Shown: in pieces, positions 20,761 through 35,564 of the stretch
Layout of the letters: each line of letters starts with the position of its first letter
How positions within the stretch are numbered: position 1 is the stretch's first letter
Source of the DNA: Astragalus membranaceus
Lineage: Eukaryota; Streptophyta; Magnoliopsida; Fabales; Fabaceae
Reading direction: 5' to 3'
NCBI GenBank assembly: GCA_039519185.1
Contig: CM076849.1
Coordinates: 116,640,587-116,704,586, forward strand
Length of the DNA stretch: 64,000 bases
The notes under the pieces: model-generated
The model's database searches: none
Seen by the model: only the letters and a program-made list of their open reading frames with translations
Told to the model about the DNA's origin: nothing
Made by a program: the position numbers and the translations under genes

Positions 20761-21484
20761 CACAAACATGGTTTTTCAAAAATCCTAAATTGATTTTCAA
20801 TAGTCCCACATGAATAAAAACCCTAAAACATAGATTTACAAACATCAAATCATGGATTTCAATATGAACAATAGGTTTCCAACACCAACACATAGATTCA
20901 AACATTAACCATAGTCTTCAAGAGATAAACATGGATTCGATCATCAATAATAGTTCAAACAATCGATCCAATCAACAATAATAGTTTAGACAATAGAGCC
21001 AATCATCAAAGATAGATCAACATATAGGATCATTCGCCAACAATAATTTCGAATATCATCAATAGATTTTCAAAGATTAAACAAATAGAATCAATCATTA
21101 AACAAACACAGGATCCCCTAATTCCCTACATAAAGCCCTTCATATACCCTATTATAGAGTTAGAACCCCACCCTTACCTTAGATTGAAGTTGAAACTCTT
21201 TGATTTTCCTCTCCTCTAGCTCTAGCCGTCGCTTCTCCTTAAGCTCTCTTCTAATCCTTATTTCTTTTTCTCTTCTAATTAGCAAACCCTAACCTACTAT
21301 CACTTACTTACAATGCTTCATAAGATTCGACTAGACCATGGGCTTCTCTCCACACCCCCAATTTTACTAATTCTCACCTTAACACAAGCCCATATAAAGT
21401 AATATAGTAATACCCTAATATTTTTCTACCACTTAATTCCTAATAATTAATTAAATAATTAATTAACTATTTTGGGGCGTTACA

Positions 21485-21688
21485 ACTCTCCCCCACTTAG
21501 AATATTTTCGTCCTCAAAAATTTACCTGATTCGAACAACCCGGGATAAGATTCCCGCATCTTGATACAACATCATATCACTACAACACAAACAATAGTTA
21601 GAACTAAATGACAATACTCGATCGTCAAATGACGCAACAACTAGACAACTTGGTCGGACAGACCGAAACATTGCTTTGATACCACTAA
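21485..21688 (-). other. Array interior 1: polypurine tract and iMet-type PBS
   Basis: The complete interior of the element is 204 bp. The polypurine tract is the complement of 21,485-21,497. The primer-binding site is the complement of 21,672-21,684 (TGGTATCAAAGCA), four bases from the LTR end. Between them there is no open frame of note. A 78-residue minus-strand frame at 21,522-21,758 runs across interior and LTR and is not a gene. Confidence 0.88.
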
Positions 21689-23838
21689 TGTAACACCCAT
21701 TTCTACCCGGCAATTTAATAATAAAAATCAGAGTTTTCACAAACAAATTGATGTACATTTTCCGACTAAAACCACAAAATGAACATAGTTAAGTCATTGG
21801 TAAAAACAGATACATAGCACTTTAAAAATAAGTCAACTTCCATTACTACGCAGCGGATTTTCAAAAACGTTTTAACTCAAAATAATCACGGCCTCTTTAT
21901 CCAACTTAAAACAACTCATAAAACAACGACAACCAACGTTAAAATTCATACAATAGGATAACAAAATAAAATAGTAATAATATGCGTTCATCCCCCCGAG
22001 TGCTACGTATCAGAGCGACGACACTGACTCGAACTAACGAAGGTACACAGCCTTCATTCGTGGTTACCTGCACGTTACCAACACGGGGTAACATTCAAAC
22101 AGAAGGGGTGAGATATCGAACCATATAATAGACTGTATGAAAAACATTATATATCAGAATCAGGACATCTCAATTCATCACTTCACAGCAATCAAATAAC
22201 TGCAATCATCACGAATCATCAACATAACCACTTATCAAAATGCAAATGGGCCATCAGCGGTACCCTCAACAAAATACAATGGGCCATCAGCGGTACCCTC
22301 ATCAAACTACAAATCATCGACTTTACCAACAACTATCAACTAGCCTTTCAACCCTTTACCAACAATTAGCAATTGGCCAATTTAACCAACAATTAATCTT
22401 TTCAACAATTTAACAATTAATAATTGACAGCGTAATCAATAATTAGCCAACCGGGGGCTTAATGCGCCTAAAACGCCCAACAACAGCAAACATGCAAACA
22501 ACAACAGCAAATAGCAACCAGCCACAGCAAACAGCAAACAGCAACAGCAACAGCAAACCGTAAACATGGCGCCCATGGCGCCCAGCAACCAACGGGGCGG
22601 CCACACAGGCGCCCAGCAGCAACAGACCCGGCGCCCATGGCGCCCAGCAACATCAGGGGCAGCCACACTTGGCGCCCAGCAACAACAGACACGACACCCA
22701 AGGCGCCCAGCAACATTAGGGGCAGCCACACTTGGCGCCCAACAACAACAGACACGGCGCCCATGGTGCCCAGCAACATCAGGGAATGGCGCCCATGGCG
22801 CCCAGTGCACCAGCGCACAACAGGGACAGCAGGAAACGGCGCCCATGGCGCCCAGTGCGCCAGCGCCCGACGGGAACAACAGGAAACGGCGCCCATGGCG
22901 CCCAGTGCCACGGAATAGAAAACGGCGCCCAGGATGGCGCCCAGTAAAACACAGGAACTGACGCCCTACGCGCCCAGCACAGAAAACGGCACCCTACGAT
23001 GAGCCCAGCAGAACACAGGAACAGAACACGGAGTCCAGGATGGCTCCCAGTGACTAGCCAACGACGCCCTACCCGCCCAGAACAACAGTTGGTGCCCTAT
23101 GCGCCCAGGAGAGCCACAAACATGGTTTTTCAAAAATCCTAAATTGATTTTCAATAGTCCCACATGAATAAAAACCCTAAAACATAGATTTACAAACATC
23201 AAATCATGGATTTCAATATGAACAATAGGTTTCCAACACCAACACATAGATTCAAACATTAACCATAGTCTTCAAGAGATAAACATGGATTCGATCGTCA
23301 ATAATAGTTCAAACAATCGATCCAATCAACAATAATAGTTTAGACAATAGAGCCAATCATCAGAGATAGATCAACATATAGGATCATTCGCCAACAATAA
23401 TTTCGAATATCATCAATAGATTTTCAAAGATTAAACAAATAGAATCAATCATTAAACAAACATAGGATCCCCTAATTCCCTACATAAAGCCCTTCATATA
23501 CCCTATTATAGAGTTAGAACCCCACCCTTACCTTGGATTGAAGTTGAAACTCTTTGATTTTCCTCTCCTCTAGCTCTAGCCGTCGCTTCTCCTTAAGCTC
23601 TCTTCTAATCCTTATTTCTTTTTCTCTTCTAATTAGCAAACCCTAACCTACTATCACTTACTTACAATGCTTCATAAGATTCGACTAGACCATGGGCTTC
23701 TCTCCACACCCCCAATTTTACTAATTCTCACCTTAACACAAGCCCATATAAAGTAATATAGTAATACCCTAATATTTTTCTACTACTTAATTCCTAATAA
23801 TTAATTAAATAATTAATTAACTATTTTGGGGCGTTACA
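21689..23838 (-). repeat. Array LTR 2 (2150 bp)
   Basis: Complete copy, TGTAACACCC to GCGTTACA. It shares with LTR 3 the variant 'gatgagc' near 23,000 where LTRs 1, 4 and 5 have 'gatgcgc', so 2 and 3 are close relatives. Confidence 0.92.
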
Positions 23839-24042
23839 ACTCTCCCCCACTTAGAATATTTTCGTCCTCAAAAATTTACCTGATTCGAACAACCCGGGAT
23901 AAGATTCCCGCATCTTGATACAACATCATATCACTACAACAGAAACAATAGTTAGAACTAAATGACAATACTCGATCGTCAAATGACGCAACAACTAGAC
24001 AACTTGGTCGGACAGACCGAAACATTGCTTTGATACCACTAA
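23839..24042 (-). other. Array interior 2 (PPT and PBS)
   Basis: Same 204-bp structure as interior 1. It carries its own variant 'acaacagaaacaatag' near 23,938. Confidence 0.88.
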
Positions 24043-26192
24043 TGTAACACCCATTTCTACCCGGCAATTTAATAATAAAAATCAGAGTTTTCACAAACAA
24101 ATTGATGTACATTTTCCGACTAAAACCACAAAATGAACATAGTTAAGCCATTGGTAAAAACAGATACATAGCACTTTAAAAATAAGTCAACTTCCATTAC
24201 TACGCAGCGGATTTTCAAAAAGGTTTTAACTCAAAATAATCACGGCCTCTTTATCCAACTTAAAACAACTCATAAAACAACGACAACCAACGTTAAAATT
24301 CATACAATAGGATAACAAAATAAAATAGTAATAATATGCGTTCATCCCCCCGAGTGCTACGTATCAGAGCGACGACACTGACTCGAACTAACGAAGGTAC
24401 ACAGCCTTCATTCGTGGTTACCTGCACGTTACCAACACGGGGTAACATTCAAACAGAAGGGGTGAGATATCGAACCATATAATAGAATGTATGAAAAACA
24501 ATATATATCAGAATCAGGACATCTCAATTCATCACTTCACAGCAATCAAATAACTGCAATCATCACGAATCATCAACATAACCACTCATCAAAATGCAAA
24601 TGGGCCATCAGCGGTACCCTCAACAAAATACAATGGGCCATCGGCGGTACCCTCATCAAACTACAAATCATCGACTTTACCAACAACTATCAACTAGCCT
24701 TTCAACCCTTTACCAACAATTAGCAATTGGCCAATTTAACCAACAATTAATCTTTTCAACAATTTAACAATTAATAATTGACAACGTAATCAACAATTAG
24801 CCAACCGGGGGCTTAATGCGCCTAAAACGCCCAACAACAGCAAACATGCAAACAACAACAGCAAATAGCAACCAGCCACAGCAAACAGCAAACAGCAACA
24901 GCAACAGCAAACCGTAAACATGGCGCCCATGGCGCCCAGCAACCAACGGGGCGGCCACACAGGCGCCCAGCAGCAACAGACCCGGCGCCCATGGCGCCCA
25001 GCAACATCAGGGGCAGCCACACTTGGCGCCCAGCAACAACAGACACGACACCCAAGGCGCCCAGCAACATTAGGGGCAGCCACACTTGGCGCCCAACAAC
25101 AACAGACACGGCGCCCATGGTGCCCAGCAACATCAGGGAATGGCGCCCTTGGCGCCCAGTGCACCAGCGCACAACAGGGACAGCAGGAAACGGCGCCCAT
25201 GGCGCCCAGTGCGCCAGCGCCCGACGGGAACAACAGGAAACGGCGCCCATGGCGCCCAGTGCCACGGAATAGAAAACGGCGCCCAGGATGGCGCCCAGTA
25301 AAACACAGGAACTGACGCCCTACGCGCCCAGCACAGAAAACGGCACCCTACGATGAGCTCAGCAGAACACAGGAACAGAACACGGAGTCCAGGATGGCTC
25401 CCAGTGACTAGCCAACGACGCCCTACCCGCCCAGAACAACAGTTGGTGCCCTATGCGCCCAGGAGAGCCACAAACATGGTTTTTCAAAAATCCTAAATTG
25501 ATTTTCAATAGTCCCACATGAATAAAAACCCTAAAACATAGATTTACAAACATCAAATCATGGATTTCAATATGAACAATAGGTTTCCAACACCAACACA
25601 TAGATTCAAACATTAACCATAGTCTTCAAGAGATAAACATGGATTCGATCATCAATAATAGTTCAAACAATCGATCCAATCAACAATAATAGTTTAGACA
25701 ATAGAGCCAATCATCAGAGATAGATCAACATATAGGATCATTCGCCAACAATAATTTCGAATATCATCAATAGATTTTCAAAGATTAAACAAATAGAATC
25801 AATCATTAAACAAACATAGGATCCCCTAATTCTCTACATAAAGCCCTTCATATACCCTATTATAGAGTTAGAACCCCACCCTTACCTAGGATTGAAGTTG
25901 AAACTCTTTGATTTTCCTCTCCTCTAGCTCTAGCCGTCGCTTCTCCTTAAGCTCTCTTCTAATCCTTATTTCTTTTTCTCTTCTAATTCGCAAACCCTAA
26001 CCTACTATCACTTACTTACAATGCTTCATAAGATTCGACTAGACCATGGGCTTCTCTCCACACCCCCAATTTTACTAATTCTCACCTTAACACAAGCCCA
26101 TATAAAGTAATATAGTAATACCCTAATATTTTTCTACCACTTAATTCCTAATAATTAATTAAATAATTAATTAACTATTTTGGGGCGTTACA
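24043..26192 (-). repeat. Array LTR 3 (2150 bp)
   Basis: Complete copy. It has a private variant 'ggcgcccttggcgcc' near 25,143 inside the GC-rich block. Confidence 0.92.
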
Positions 26193-26396
26193 ACTCTCCC
26201 CCACTTAGAATATTTTCGTCCTTAAAAATTTACCTGATTCGAACAACCCGGGATAAGATTCCCGCATCTTGATACAACATCATATCACTACAACACAAAC
26301 AATAGTTAGAACTAAATGACAATACTCGATCGTCAAATGACGCAACAACTAGACAACTTGGTCGGACAGACCGAAACATTGCTTTGATACCACTAA
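26193..26396 (-). other. Array interior 3 (PPT and PBS)
   Basis: Same 204-bp structure, with a private change 'cgtccttaaaaat' near 26,218. Confidence 0.88.
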
Positions 26397-28534
26397 TGTA
26401 ACACCCATTTCTACCCGGCAATTTAATAATAAAAATCAGAGTTTTCACAAACAAATTGATGTACATTTTCCGACTAAAACCACAAAATGAACATAGTTAA
26501 GCCATTGGTAAAAACAGATACATAGCACTTTAAAAATAAGTCAACTTCCATTACTACGCAGCGGATTTTCAAAAAGGTTTTAACTCAAAATAATCACGGC
26601 CTCTTTATCCAACTTAAAACAACTCATAAAACAACGACAACCAACGTTAAAATTCATACAATAGGATAACAAAATAAAATAGTAATAATATGCGTTCATC
26701 CCCCCGAGTGCTACGTATCAGAGCGACGACACTGACTCGAACTAACGAAGGTACACAGCCTTCATTCGTGGTTACCTGCACGTTACCAACACGGGGTAAC
26801 ATTCAAACAGAAGGGGTGAGATATCAAACCATATAATAGAATGTATGAAAAACAATATATATCAGAATCAGGACATCTCAATTCATCACTTCACAGCAAT
26901 CAAATAACTGCAATCATCACGAATCATCAACATAACCACTCATCAAAATGCAAATGGGCCATCAGCGGTACCCTCAACAAAATACAATGGGCCATCGGCG
27001 GTACCCTCATCAAACTACAAATCATCGACTTTACCAACAACTATCAACTAGCCTTTCAACCCTTTACCAACAATTAGCAATTGGCCAATTTAACCAACAA
27101 TTAATCTTTTCAACAATTTAACAATTAATAATTGACAACGTAATCAACAATTAGCCAACCGGGGGCTTAATGCGCCTAAAACGCCCAACAACAGCAAACA
27201 TGCAAACAACAACAGCAAATAGCAACCAGCCACAGCAAACAGCAAACAGCAACAGCAACAGCAAACCGTAAACATGGCGCCCATGGCGCCCAGCAACCAA
27301 CGGGGCGGCCACACAGGCGCCCAGCAGCAACAGACCCGGCGCCCATGGCGCCCAGCAACATCAGGGGCAGCCACACTTGGCGCCCAGCAACAACAGACAC
27401 GACACCCAAGGCGCCCAGCAACATTAGGGGCAGCCACACTTGGCGCCCAACAACAACAGACACGGCGCCCATGGCGCCCAGCAACATCAGGGAATGGCGC
27501 CCATGGCGCCCAGTGCACCAGCGCACAACAGGGACAGCAGGAAACGGCGCCCATGGCGCCCAGTGCGCCAGCGCCCGACGGGAACAACAGGAAACGGCGC
27601 CCATGGCGCCCAGTGCCACGGAATAGAAAACGGCGCCCAGGATGGCGCCCAGTAAAACACAGGAACTGACGCCCTACGCGCCCAGCACAGAAAACGGCAC
27701 CCTACGATGCGCCCAGCAGAACACAGGAACAGAACACGGCGTCCAGGATGGCTCCCAGTGACTAGCCAACGACGCCCTACCCGCCCAGAACAACAGTTGG
27801 TGCCCTATGCGCCCAGGAGAGCCACAAACATGGTTTTTCAAAAATCCTAAATTGATTTTCAATAGTCCCACATGAATAAAAACCCTAAAACATAGATTTA
27901 CAAACATCAAATCATGGATTTCAATATGAACAATAGGTTTCCAACACCAACACATAGATTCAAACATTAACCATAGTCTTCAAGAGATAAACATGGATTC
28001 GATCATCAATAATAGTTCAAACAATCGATCCAATCAACAATAATAGTTTAGACAATAGAGCCAATCATCAAAGATAGATCAACATATAGGATCATTCGCC
28101 AACAATAATTTCGAATATCATCAATAGATTTTCAAAGATTAAACAAATAGAATCAATCATTAAACAAACATAGGATCCCCTAATTCCCTACATAAAGCCC
28201 TTCATATACCCTATTATAGAGTTAGAACCCCACCCTTACCTTAGATTGAAGTTGAAACTCTTTGATTTTCCTCTCCTCTAGCTCTAGCCGTCGCTTCTCC
28301 TTAAGCTCTCTTCTAATCCTTATTTCTTTTTCTCTTCTAATTAGCAAACCCTAACCTACTATCACTTACTTACAATGCTTCATAAGATTCGACTAGACCA
28401 TGGGCATCTCTCCACACCCCCAATTTTACTAATTCTCACCTTAACACAAGCCCATATAAAGTAATATAGTAATACCCTAATATTTTTCTACCACTTAATT
28501 CCTAATAATTAATTAACTATTTTGGGGCGTTACA
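26397..28534 (-). repeat. Array LTR 4 (2138 bp)
   Basis: Complete copy with a 12-bp deletion in the AATTAATTAAAT run near 28,510 and the variant 'gggcatctctcc' near 28,402. Both are shared only with LTR 5. Confidence 0.92.
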
Positions 28535-28738
28535 ACTCTCCCCCACTTAGAATATTTTCGTCCTCAAAAATTTACCTGATTCGAACAACCCGGGATAAGA
28601 TTCCCGCATCTTGATACAACATCATATCACTACAACACAAACAATAGTTAGAACTAAATGACAATACTCGATCGTCAAATGACGCAACAACTAGACAACT
28701 TGGTCGGACAGACCGAAACATTGCTTTGATACCACTAA
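28535..28738 (-). other. Array interior 4 (PPT and PBS)
   Basis: Same 204-bp structure as interior 1; I saw no unit-specific change. Confidence 0.88.
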
Positions 28739-30876
28739 TGTAACACCCATTTCTACCCGGCAATTTAATAATAAAAATCAGAGTTTTCACAAACAAATTG
28801 ATGTACATTTTCCGACTAAAACCACAAAATGAACATAGTTAAGCCATTGGTAAAAACAGATACATAGCACTTTAAAAATAAGTCAACTTCCATTACTACG
28901 CAGCGGATTTTCAAAAAGGTTTTAACTCAAAATAATCACGGCCTCTTTATCCAACTTAAAACAACTCATAAAACAACGACAACCAACGTTAAAATTCATA
29001 CAATAGGGTAACAAAATAAAATAGTAATAATATGCGTTCATCCCCCCGAGTGCTACGTATCAGAGCGACGACACTGACTCGAACTAACGAAGGTACACAG
29101 CCTTCATTCGTGGTTACCTGCACGTTACCAACACGGGGTAACATTCAAACAGAAGGGGTGAGATATCAAACCATATAATAGAATGTATGAAAAACAATAT
29201 ATATCAGAATCAGGACATCTCAATTCATCACTTCACAGCAATCAAATAACTGCAATCATCACGAATCATCAACATAACCACTCATCAAAATGCAAATGGG
29301 CCATCAGCGGTACCCTCAACAAAATACAATGGGCCATCGGCGGTACCCTCATCAAACTACAAATCATCGACTTTACCAACAACTATCAACTAGCCTTTCA
29401 ACCCTTTACCAACAATTAGCAATTGGCCAATTTAACCAACAATTAATCTTTTCAACAATTTAACAATTAATAATTGACAACGTAATCAACAATTAGCCAA
29501 CCGGGGGCTTAATGCGCCTAAAACGCCCAACAACAGCAAACATGCAAACAACAACAGCAAATAGCAACCAGCCACAGCAAACAGCAAACAGCAACAGCAA
29601 CAGCAAACCGTAAACATGGCGCCCATGGCGCCCAGCAACCAACGGGGCGGCCACACAGGCGCCCAGCAGCAACAGACCCGGCGCCCATGGCGCCCAGCAA
29701 CATCAGGGGCAGCCACACTTGGCGCCCAGCAACAACAGACACGACACCCAAGGCGCCCAGCAACATTAGGGGCAGCCACACTTGGCGCCCAACAACAACA
29801 GACACGGCGCCCATGGCGCCCAGCAACATCAGGGAATGGCGCCCATGGCGCCCAGTGCACCAGCGCACAACAGGGACAGCAGGAAACGGCGCCCATGGCG
29901 CCCAGTGCGCCAGCGCCCGACGGGAACAACAGGAAACGGCGCCCATGGCGCCCAGTGCCACGGAATAGAAAACGGCGCCCAGGATGGCGCCCAGTAAAAC
30001 ACAGGAACTGACGCCCTACGCGCCCAGCACAGAAAACGGCACCCTACGATGCGCCCAGCAGAACACAGGAACAGAACACGGCGTCCAGGATGGCTCCCAG
30101 TGACTAGCCAACGACGCCCTACCCGCCCAGAACAACAGTTGGTGCCCTATGCGCCCAGGAGAGCCACAAACATGGTTTTTCAAAAATCCTAAATTGATTT
30201 TCAATAGTCCCACATGAATAAAAACCCTAAAACATAGATTTACAAACATCAAATCATGGATTTCAATATGAACAATAGGTTTCCAACACCAACACATAGA
30301 TTCAAACATTAACCATAGTCTTCAAGAGATAAACATGGATTCGATCATCAATAATAGTTCAAACAATCGATCCAATCAACAATAATAGTTTAGACAATAG
30401 AGCCAATCATCAAAGATAGATCAACATATAGGATCATTCGCCAACAATAATTTCGAATATCATCAATAGATTTTCAAAGATTAAACAAATAGAATCAATC
30501 ATTAAACAAACATAGGATCCCCTAATTCCCTACATAAAGCCCTTCATATACCCTATTATAGAGTTAGAACCCCACCCTTACCTTAGATTGAAGTTGAAAC
30601 TCTTTGATTTTCCTCTCCTCTAGCTCTAGCCGTCGCTTCTCCTTAAGCTCTCTTCTAATCCTTATTTCTTTTTCTCTTTTAATTAGCAAACCCTAACCTA
30701 CTATCACTTACTTACAATGCTTCATAAGATTCGACTAGACCATGGGCATCTCTCCACACCCCCAATTTTACTAATTCTCACCTTAACACAAGCCCATATA
30801 AAGTAATATAGTAATACCCTAATATTTTTCTACCACTTAATTCCTAATAATTAATTAACTATTTTGGGGCGTTACA
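28739..30876 (-). repeat. Array LTR 5 (2138 bp)
   Basis: Complete copy and sister to LTR 4: same 12-bp deletion and same 'gggcatctctcc'. Confidence 0.92.
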
Positions 30877-31080
30877 ACTCTCCCCCACTTAGAATATTTT
30901 CGTCCTCAAAAATTTACCTGATTCGAACAACCCGGGATAAGATTCCCGCATCTTGATACAACATCATATCACTACAACACAAACAATAGTTAGAACTAAA
31001 TGACAATACTCGATCGTCAAATGACGCAACAACTAGACAACTTTGTCGGACAGACCGAAACATTGCTTTGATACCACTAA
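30877..31080 (-). other. Array interior 5 (PPT and PBS)
   Basis: Same 204-bp structure, with a private change 'aactttgtcgg' near 31,040. Confidence 0.88.
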
Positions 31081-33237
31081 TGTAACACCCATTTCTACCC
31101 GGCAATTTAATAATAAAAATCAAAGTTTTCACAAACAAATTGATGTACATTTTCCGACTAAAACCACAAAATGAACATAGTTAAGTCATTGGTAAAAACA
31201 GATACATAGCACTTTAAAAATAAGTCAACTTCCATTACTACGCAGCGGATTTTCAAAAAGGTTTTAACTCAAAATAATCACGGCCTCTTTATCCAACTTA
31301 AGACAACTCATAAAACAGCGACAACCAACGTTAAAATTCATACAATAGGATAACAAAATAAAATAGTAATAATATGCGTTCATCCCCCCGAGTGCTACGT
31401 ATCAGAGCGACGACATTGACTCGAACTAACGAAGGTACACAGCCTTCATTCGTGGTTACCTACACGTTACCAACACGGGGTAACATTCAAACAGAAGGGG
31501 TGAGATATCGAACCATATAATAGAATGTATGAAAAACAGTATATATCATAATCAGGACATCTCAATTCATCACTTCACAGCAATCAAATAACTGCAATCA
31601 TCACGAATCATCAACATAACCACTCATCAAAATGCAAATGGGCCATCAGCGGTACCCTCAACAAAATACAATGGGCCATCAGCGGTACCCTCATCAAACT
31701 ACGAATCATCGACTTAACCAACAATTATCAACTAGCAATTCAACCCTTTACCAACAATTAGCAATTGACCAATTTAACCAACAATTAATCTTTTCAACAA
31801 TTAACAATTAATAATTGACAACATAATCAACAATTAGCAAACCGGGGGCCTAGTGCGCCTAAAACGCCCAACAACAGCAAACATGCAAACAACAACAGCA
31901 AACAGCAACCAGCCACAGCAAACAGCAAATAGCAACAGCAAACAGTAAGCATGGCGCGCATGGTGCCCATCAACCAATGGGGCGGCCACATACGCGCCCA
32001 GCAGCAACAGACACGGCTTCCATGCCGCCCAACAACATCAGGGGCAGCCACACTTGGAGCCCAGCAACAACAGACACGGCGCCCATGGCGCCCAGCAACA
32101 TCAGGGGCAGCCACACTCGGCGCCCAGCAACAACAGACACGGCACCCATGGCGCCCAGCAACATCAGGGAATGGCGCCCATGGTGCCCAGTGCACCAACG
32201 CACAACAGGGACCGCAGGAAACGGCGCCCATGGCGCCTAGTGCGCCAGCGCCCGACGGGAACCACAGGAAACGGCGTCCATGGCGCCTAGTGCGCCAGCG
32301 CCCGACGGGAACAACAGGAAACGGCGCCCAGGATGGCGCCCAGTAAAACACAAAAACTGACGCCCTACGCGCCCAGCACAGGAAACAGCGTCGTACAATG
32401 CGCCCAGCAGAACACAGGAACAGAACACGGCGCCCAGGATGGCTCCCAGTGACCAGCCAACGACGCCCTACGCGCCCAGAACAACAGTTGGTGCCCTATG
32501 CACCCAGGAGAGCCACAAACATGGTTTTTCAAAAATCCTAAATTGATTTTCAATAGTCCCACATGAATAAAAACCCTAAAACATAGATTTACAAACATCA
32601 AATCATGGATTTCAATATGAACAATAGGTTTCCAACACCAACACATAGATTCAAACATTAACCATAGTCTTCAAGAGATAAACATGGATTCGATCATCAA
32701 TAATAGTTCAAACAATCGAGCCAATCAACAATAATAGTTTAGACAATAAAGCCAATCATCAAAGATAGATCAACATATAGGATCATTCACCAACAATAAT
32801 TTCGAATATCATCAATAGATTTTCAAAGATTAAACAAATAGAATCAATCATTAAACAAACATAGGATCCCCTAATTCCCTACATAAAGCCCTTCATATAC
32901 CCTATTATAGAGTTAGAACCCCACCCTTACCTTGGATTGAAGTTGAAACTCTTTGATTTTCCTCTCCTCTAGCTCTAGCCGTCGCTTCTCCTTAAGCTCT
33001 CTTCTAATCCTTATTTCTTTTTCTCTTCTAATTAGCAAACCCTAACCTACTATCACTTACTTACAATGCTTCATAAGATTCGACTAGACCATGAGCTTCT
33101 CTCCACACCCCCAATTTTACTAATTCTCACCTTAACACAAGCCCATATAAAGTAATATAGTAATACCCTAATATTTTTCTACCACTTAATTCCTAATAAT
33201 TTATTAAATAATTAATTAACTATTTTGGGGCGTTACA
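31081..33237 (-). repeat. Array LTR 6 (2157 bp)
   Basis: Complete copy with a GC-rich block clearly different from LTRs 1-5 ('gcgcgcatggtgcccatcaa' near 31,953) and 'aataatttattaaat' near 33,197. Both are shared with LTR 7. Confidence 0.92.
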
Positions 33238-33441
33238 ACTCTCCCCCACTTAGAATATTTTCGTCCTCAAAAATTTACCTGATTCGAACAACCCGGGATA
33301 AGATTCCCGCATCTTGATACAACATCATATCACTACAACACAAACAATAGTTAGAACTAAATGACAATACTCGATCGTCAAATGATGCAACAACTAGACA
33401 ACTTGGTCGGACAGACCGAAACGTTGCTTTGATACCACTAA
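33238..33441 (-). other. Array interior 6 (PPT and PBS)
   Basis: Same structure; 'aaatgatgcaac' and 'aaacgttgct' distinguish it and interior 7 from interiors 1-5. Confidence 0.88.
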
Positions 33442-35564
33442 TGTAACACCCATTTCTACCCGGCAATTCAATAATAAAAATCAGAGTTTTCACAAACAAA
33501 TTGATGTACATTTTCCGACTAAAACCACAAAATGAACATAGTTAAGTCCTTGGTAAAAACAGATACATAGCACTTTAAAAATAAGTCAACTTCTATTACT
33601 ACGCAGCGGATTTTCAGAAAGGTTTTAACTCAAAATAATCACGGCCTCTTTATCCAACTTAAGACAACTCATAAAACAGCGACAACCAACGTTAAAATTC
33701 ATACAATAGGATAACAAAATAAAATAGTAATAATATGCGTTCATCCCCCCGAGTGCTACGTATCAGAGCGACGACATTGACTCGAACTAACGAAGGTACA
33801 CAGCCTTCATTCGTGGTTACCTACACGTTACCAACACGGGGTAACATTCAAACAGAAGGGGTGAGATATCGAACCATATAATAGAATGTATGAAAAACAG
33901 TATATATCATAATCAGGACATCTCAATTCATCACTTCACAGCAATCAAATAACTGCAATCATCACGAATCATCAACATAACCACTCATCAAAATGCAAAT
34001 GGGCCATCAGCGGTACCCTCATCAAACTACAAATCATCGACTTAACCAACAATTATCAACTAGCAATTCAACCCTTTACCAACAATTAGCAATTGACCAA
34101 TTTAACCAACAATTAATCTTTTCAACAATTAACAATTAATAATTGACAACATAATCAACAATTAGCAAACCGGGGGCCTAGTGCGCCTAAAACGCCCAAC
34201 AACAGCAAACATGCAAACAACAACAGCAAACAGCAACCAGCCACAGCAAACAGCAAATAGCAACAGCAAACAGTAAGCATGGCGCGCATGGTGCCCATCA
34301 ACCAATGGGGCGGCCACATACGCGCCCAGCAGCAACAGACACGGCTTCCATGCCGCCCAGCAACATCAGGGGCAGCCACACTTGGAGCCCAGCAACAACA
34401 GACACGGCGCCCATGGCGCCCAGCAACATCAGGGGCAGCCACACTTGGCGCCCAGCAACAACAGACACGGCACCCATGGCGCCCAGCAACATCAGGGAAT
34501 GGCGCCCATGGTGCCCAGTGCACCAACGCACAACAGGGACCGCAGGAAACGGCGCCCATGGCGCCTAGTGCGCCAGCGCCCGACGGGAACCACAGGAAAC
34601 GGCGTCCATGGCGCCTAGTGCGCCAGCGCCCGACGGGAACAACAGGAAACGGCGCCCAGGATGGCGCCCAGTAAAACACAGAAACTGACGCCCTACGCGC
34701 CCAGCACAGGAAACAGCGTCGTACAATGCGCCCAGCAGAACACAGGAACAGAACACGGCGCCCAGGATGGCTCCCAGTGACCAGCCAACGACGCCCTACG
34801 CGCCCAGAACAACAGTTGGTGCCCTATGCACCCAGGAGAGCCACAAACATGGTTTTTCAAAAATCCTAAATTGATTTTCAATAGTCCCACATGAATAAAA
34901 ACCCTAAAACATAGATTTACAAACATCAAATCATGGATTTCAATATGAACAATAGGTTTCCACACCAACACATAGATTCAAACATTAACCATAGTCTTCA
35001 AGAGATAAACATGGATTCGATCATCAATAATAGTTCAAACAATCGATCCAATCAACAATAATAGTTTAGACAATAAAGCCAACCATCAAAGATAGATCAA
35101 CATATAGGATCATTCACCAACAATAATTTCGAATATCATCAATAGATTTTCAAAGATTAAACAAATAGAATCAATCATTAAACAAACATAGGATCCCCTA
35201 ATTCCCTACATAAAGCCCTTCATATACCCTATTATAGAGTTAGAACCCCACCCTTACCTTGGATTGAAGTTGAAACTCTTTGATTTTCCTGTCCTCTAGC
35301 TCTAGCCGTCGCTTCTCCTTAAGCTCTCTTCTAATCCTTATTTCTTTTTCTCTTCTAATTAGCAAACCCTAACCTACTATCACTTACTTACAATGCTTCA
35401 TAAGATTCGACTAGACCATGAGCTTCTCTCCACACCCCCAATTTTACTAATTCTCACCTTAACACAAGCCCATATAAAGTAATATAGTAATACCCTAATA
35501 TTTTTCTACCACTTAATTCCTAATAATTTATTAAATAATTAATTAACTATTTTGGGGCGTTACA
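33442..35564 (-). repeat. Array LTR 7 (2123 bp)
   Basis: Sister copy to LTR 6, but it has lost one of the two ~36-bp 'gggccatcagcggtaccctc' repeats (only one copy near 34,000). Confidence 0.92.

Larger units (their letters stand above)
2627..21484 (-). repeat. Array LTR 1 (2150 bp, split by the Ogre-type element)
   Basis: Without the 16,703-bp insertion and its 5-bp duplication this LTR is 2150 bp, the same as LTRs 2 and 3. Parts are 2627-3009 and 19,713-21,484. It ends in GCGTTACA and is followed by the first 204-bp interior. Confidence 0.9.

Noticed and set aside
21522..21758. 78-codon minus-strand frame repeated in each unit (MYINLFVKTL type)
   Set aside because: It crosses from LTR into the 204-bp interior over the PBS. 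Its repetition reflects the array.
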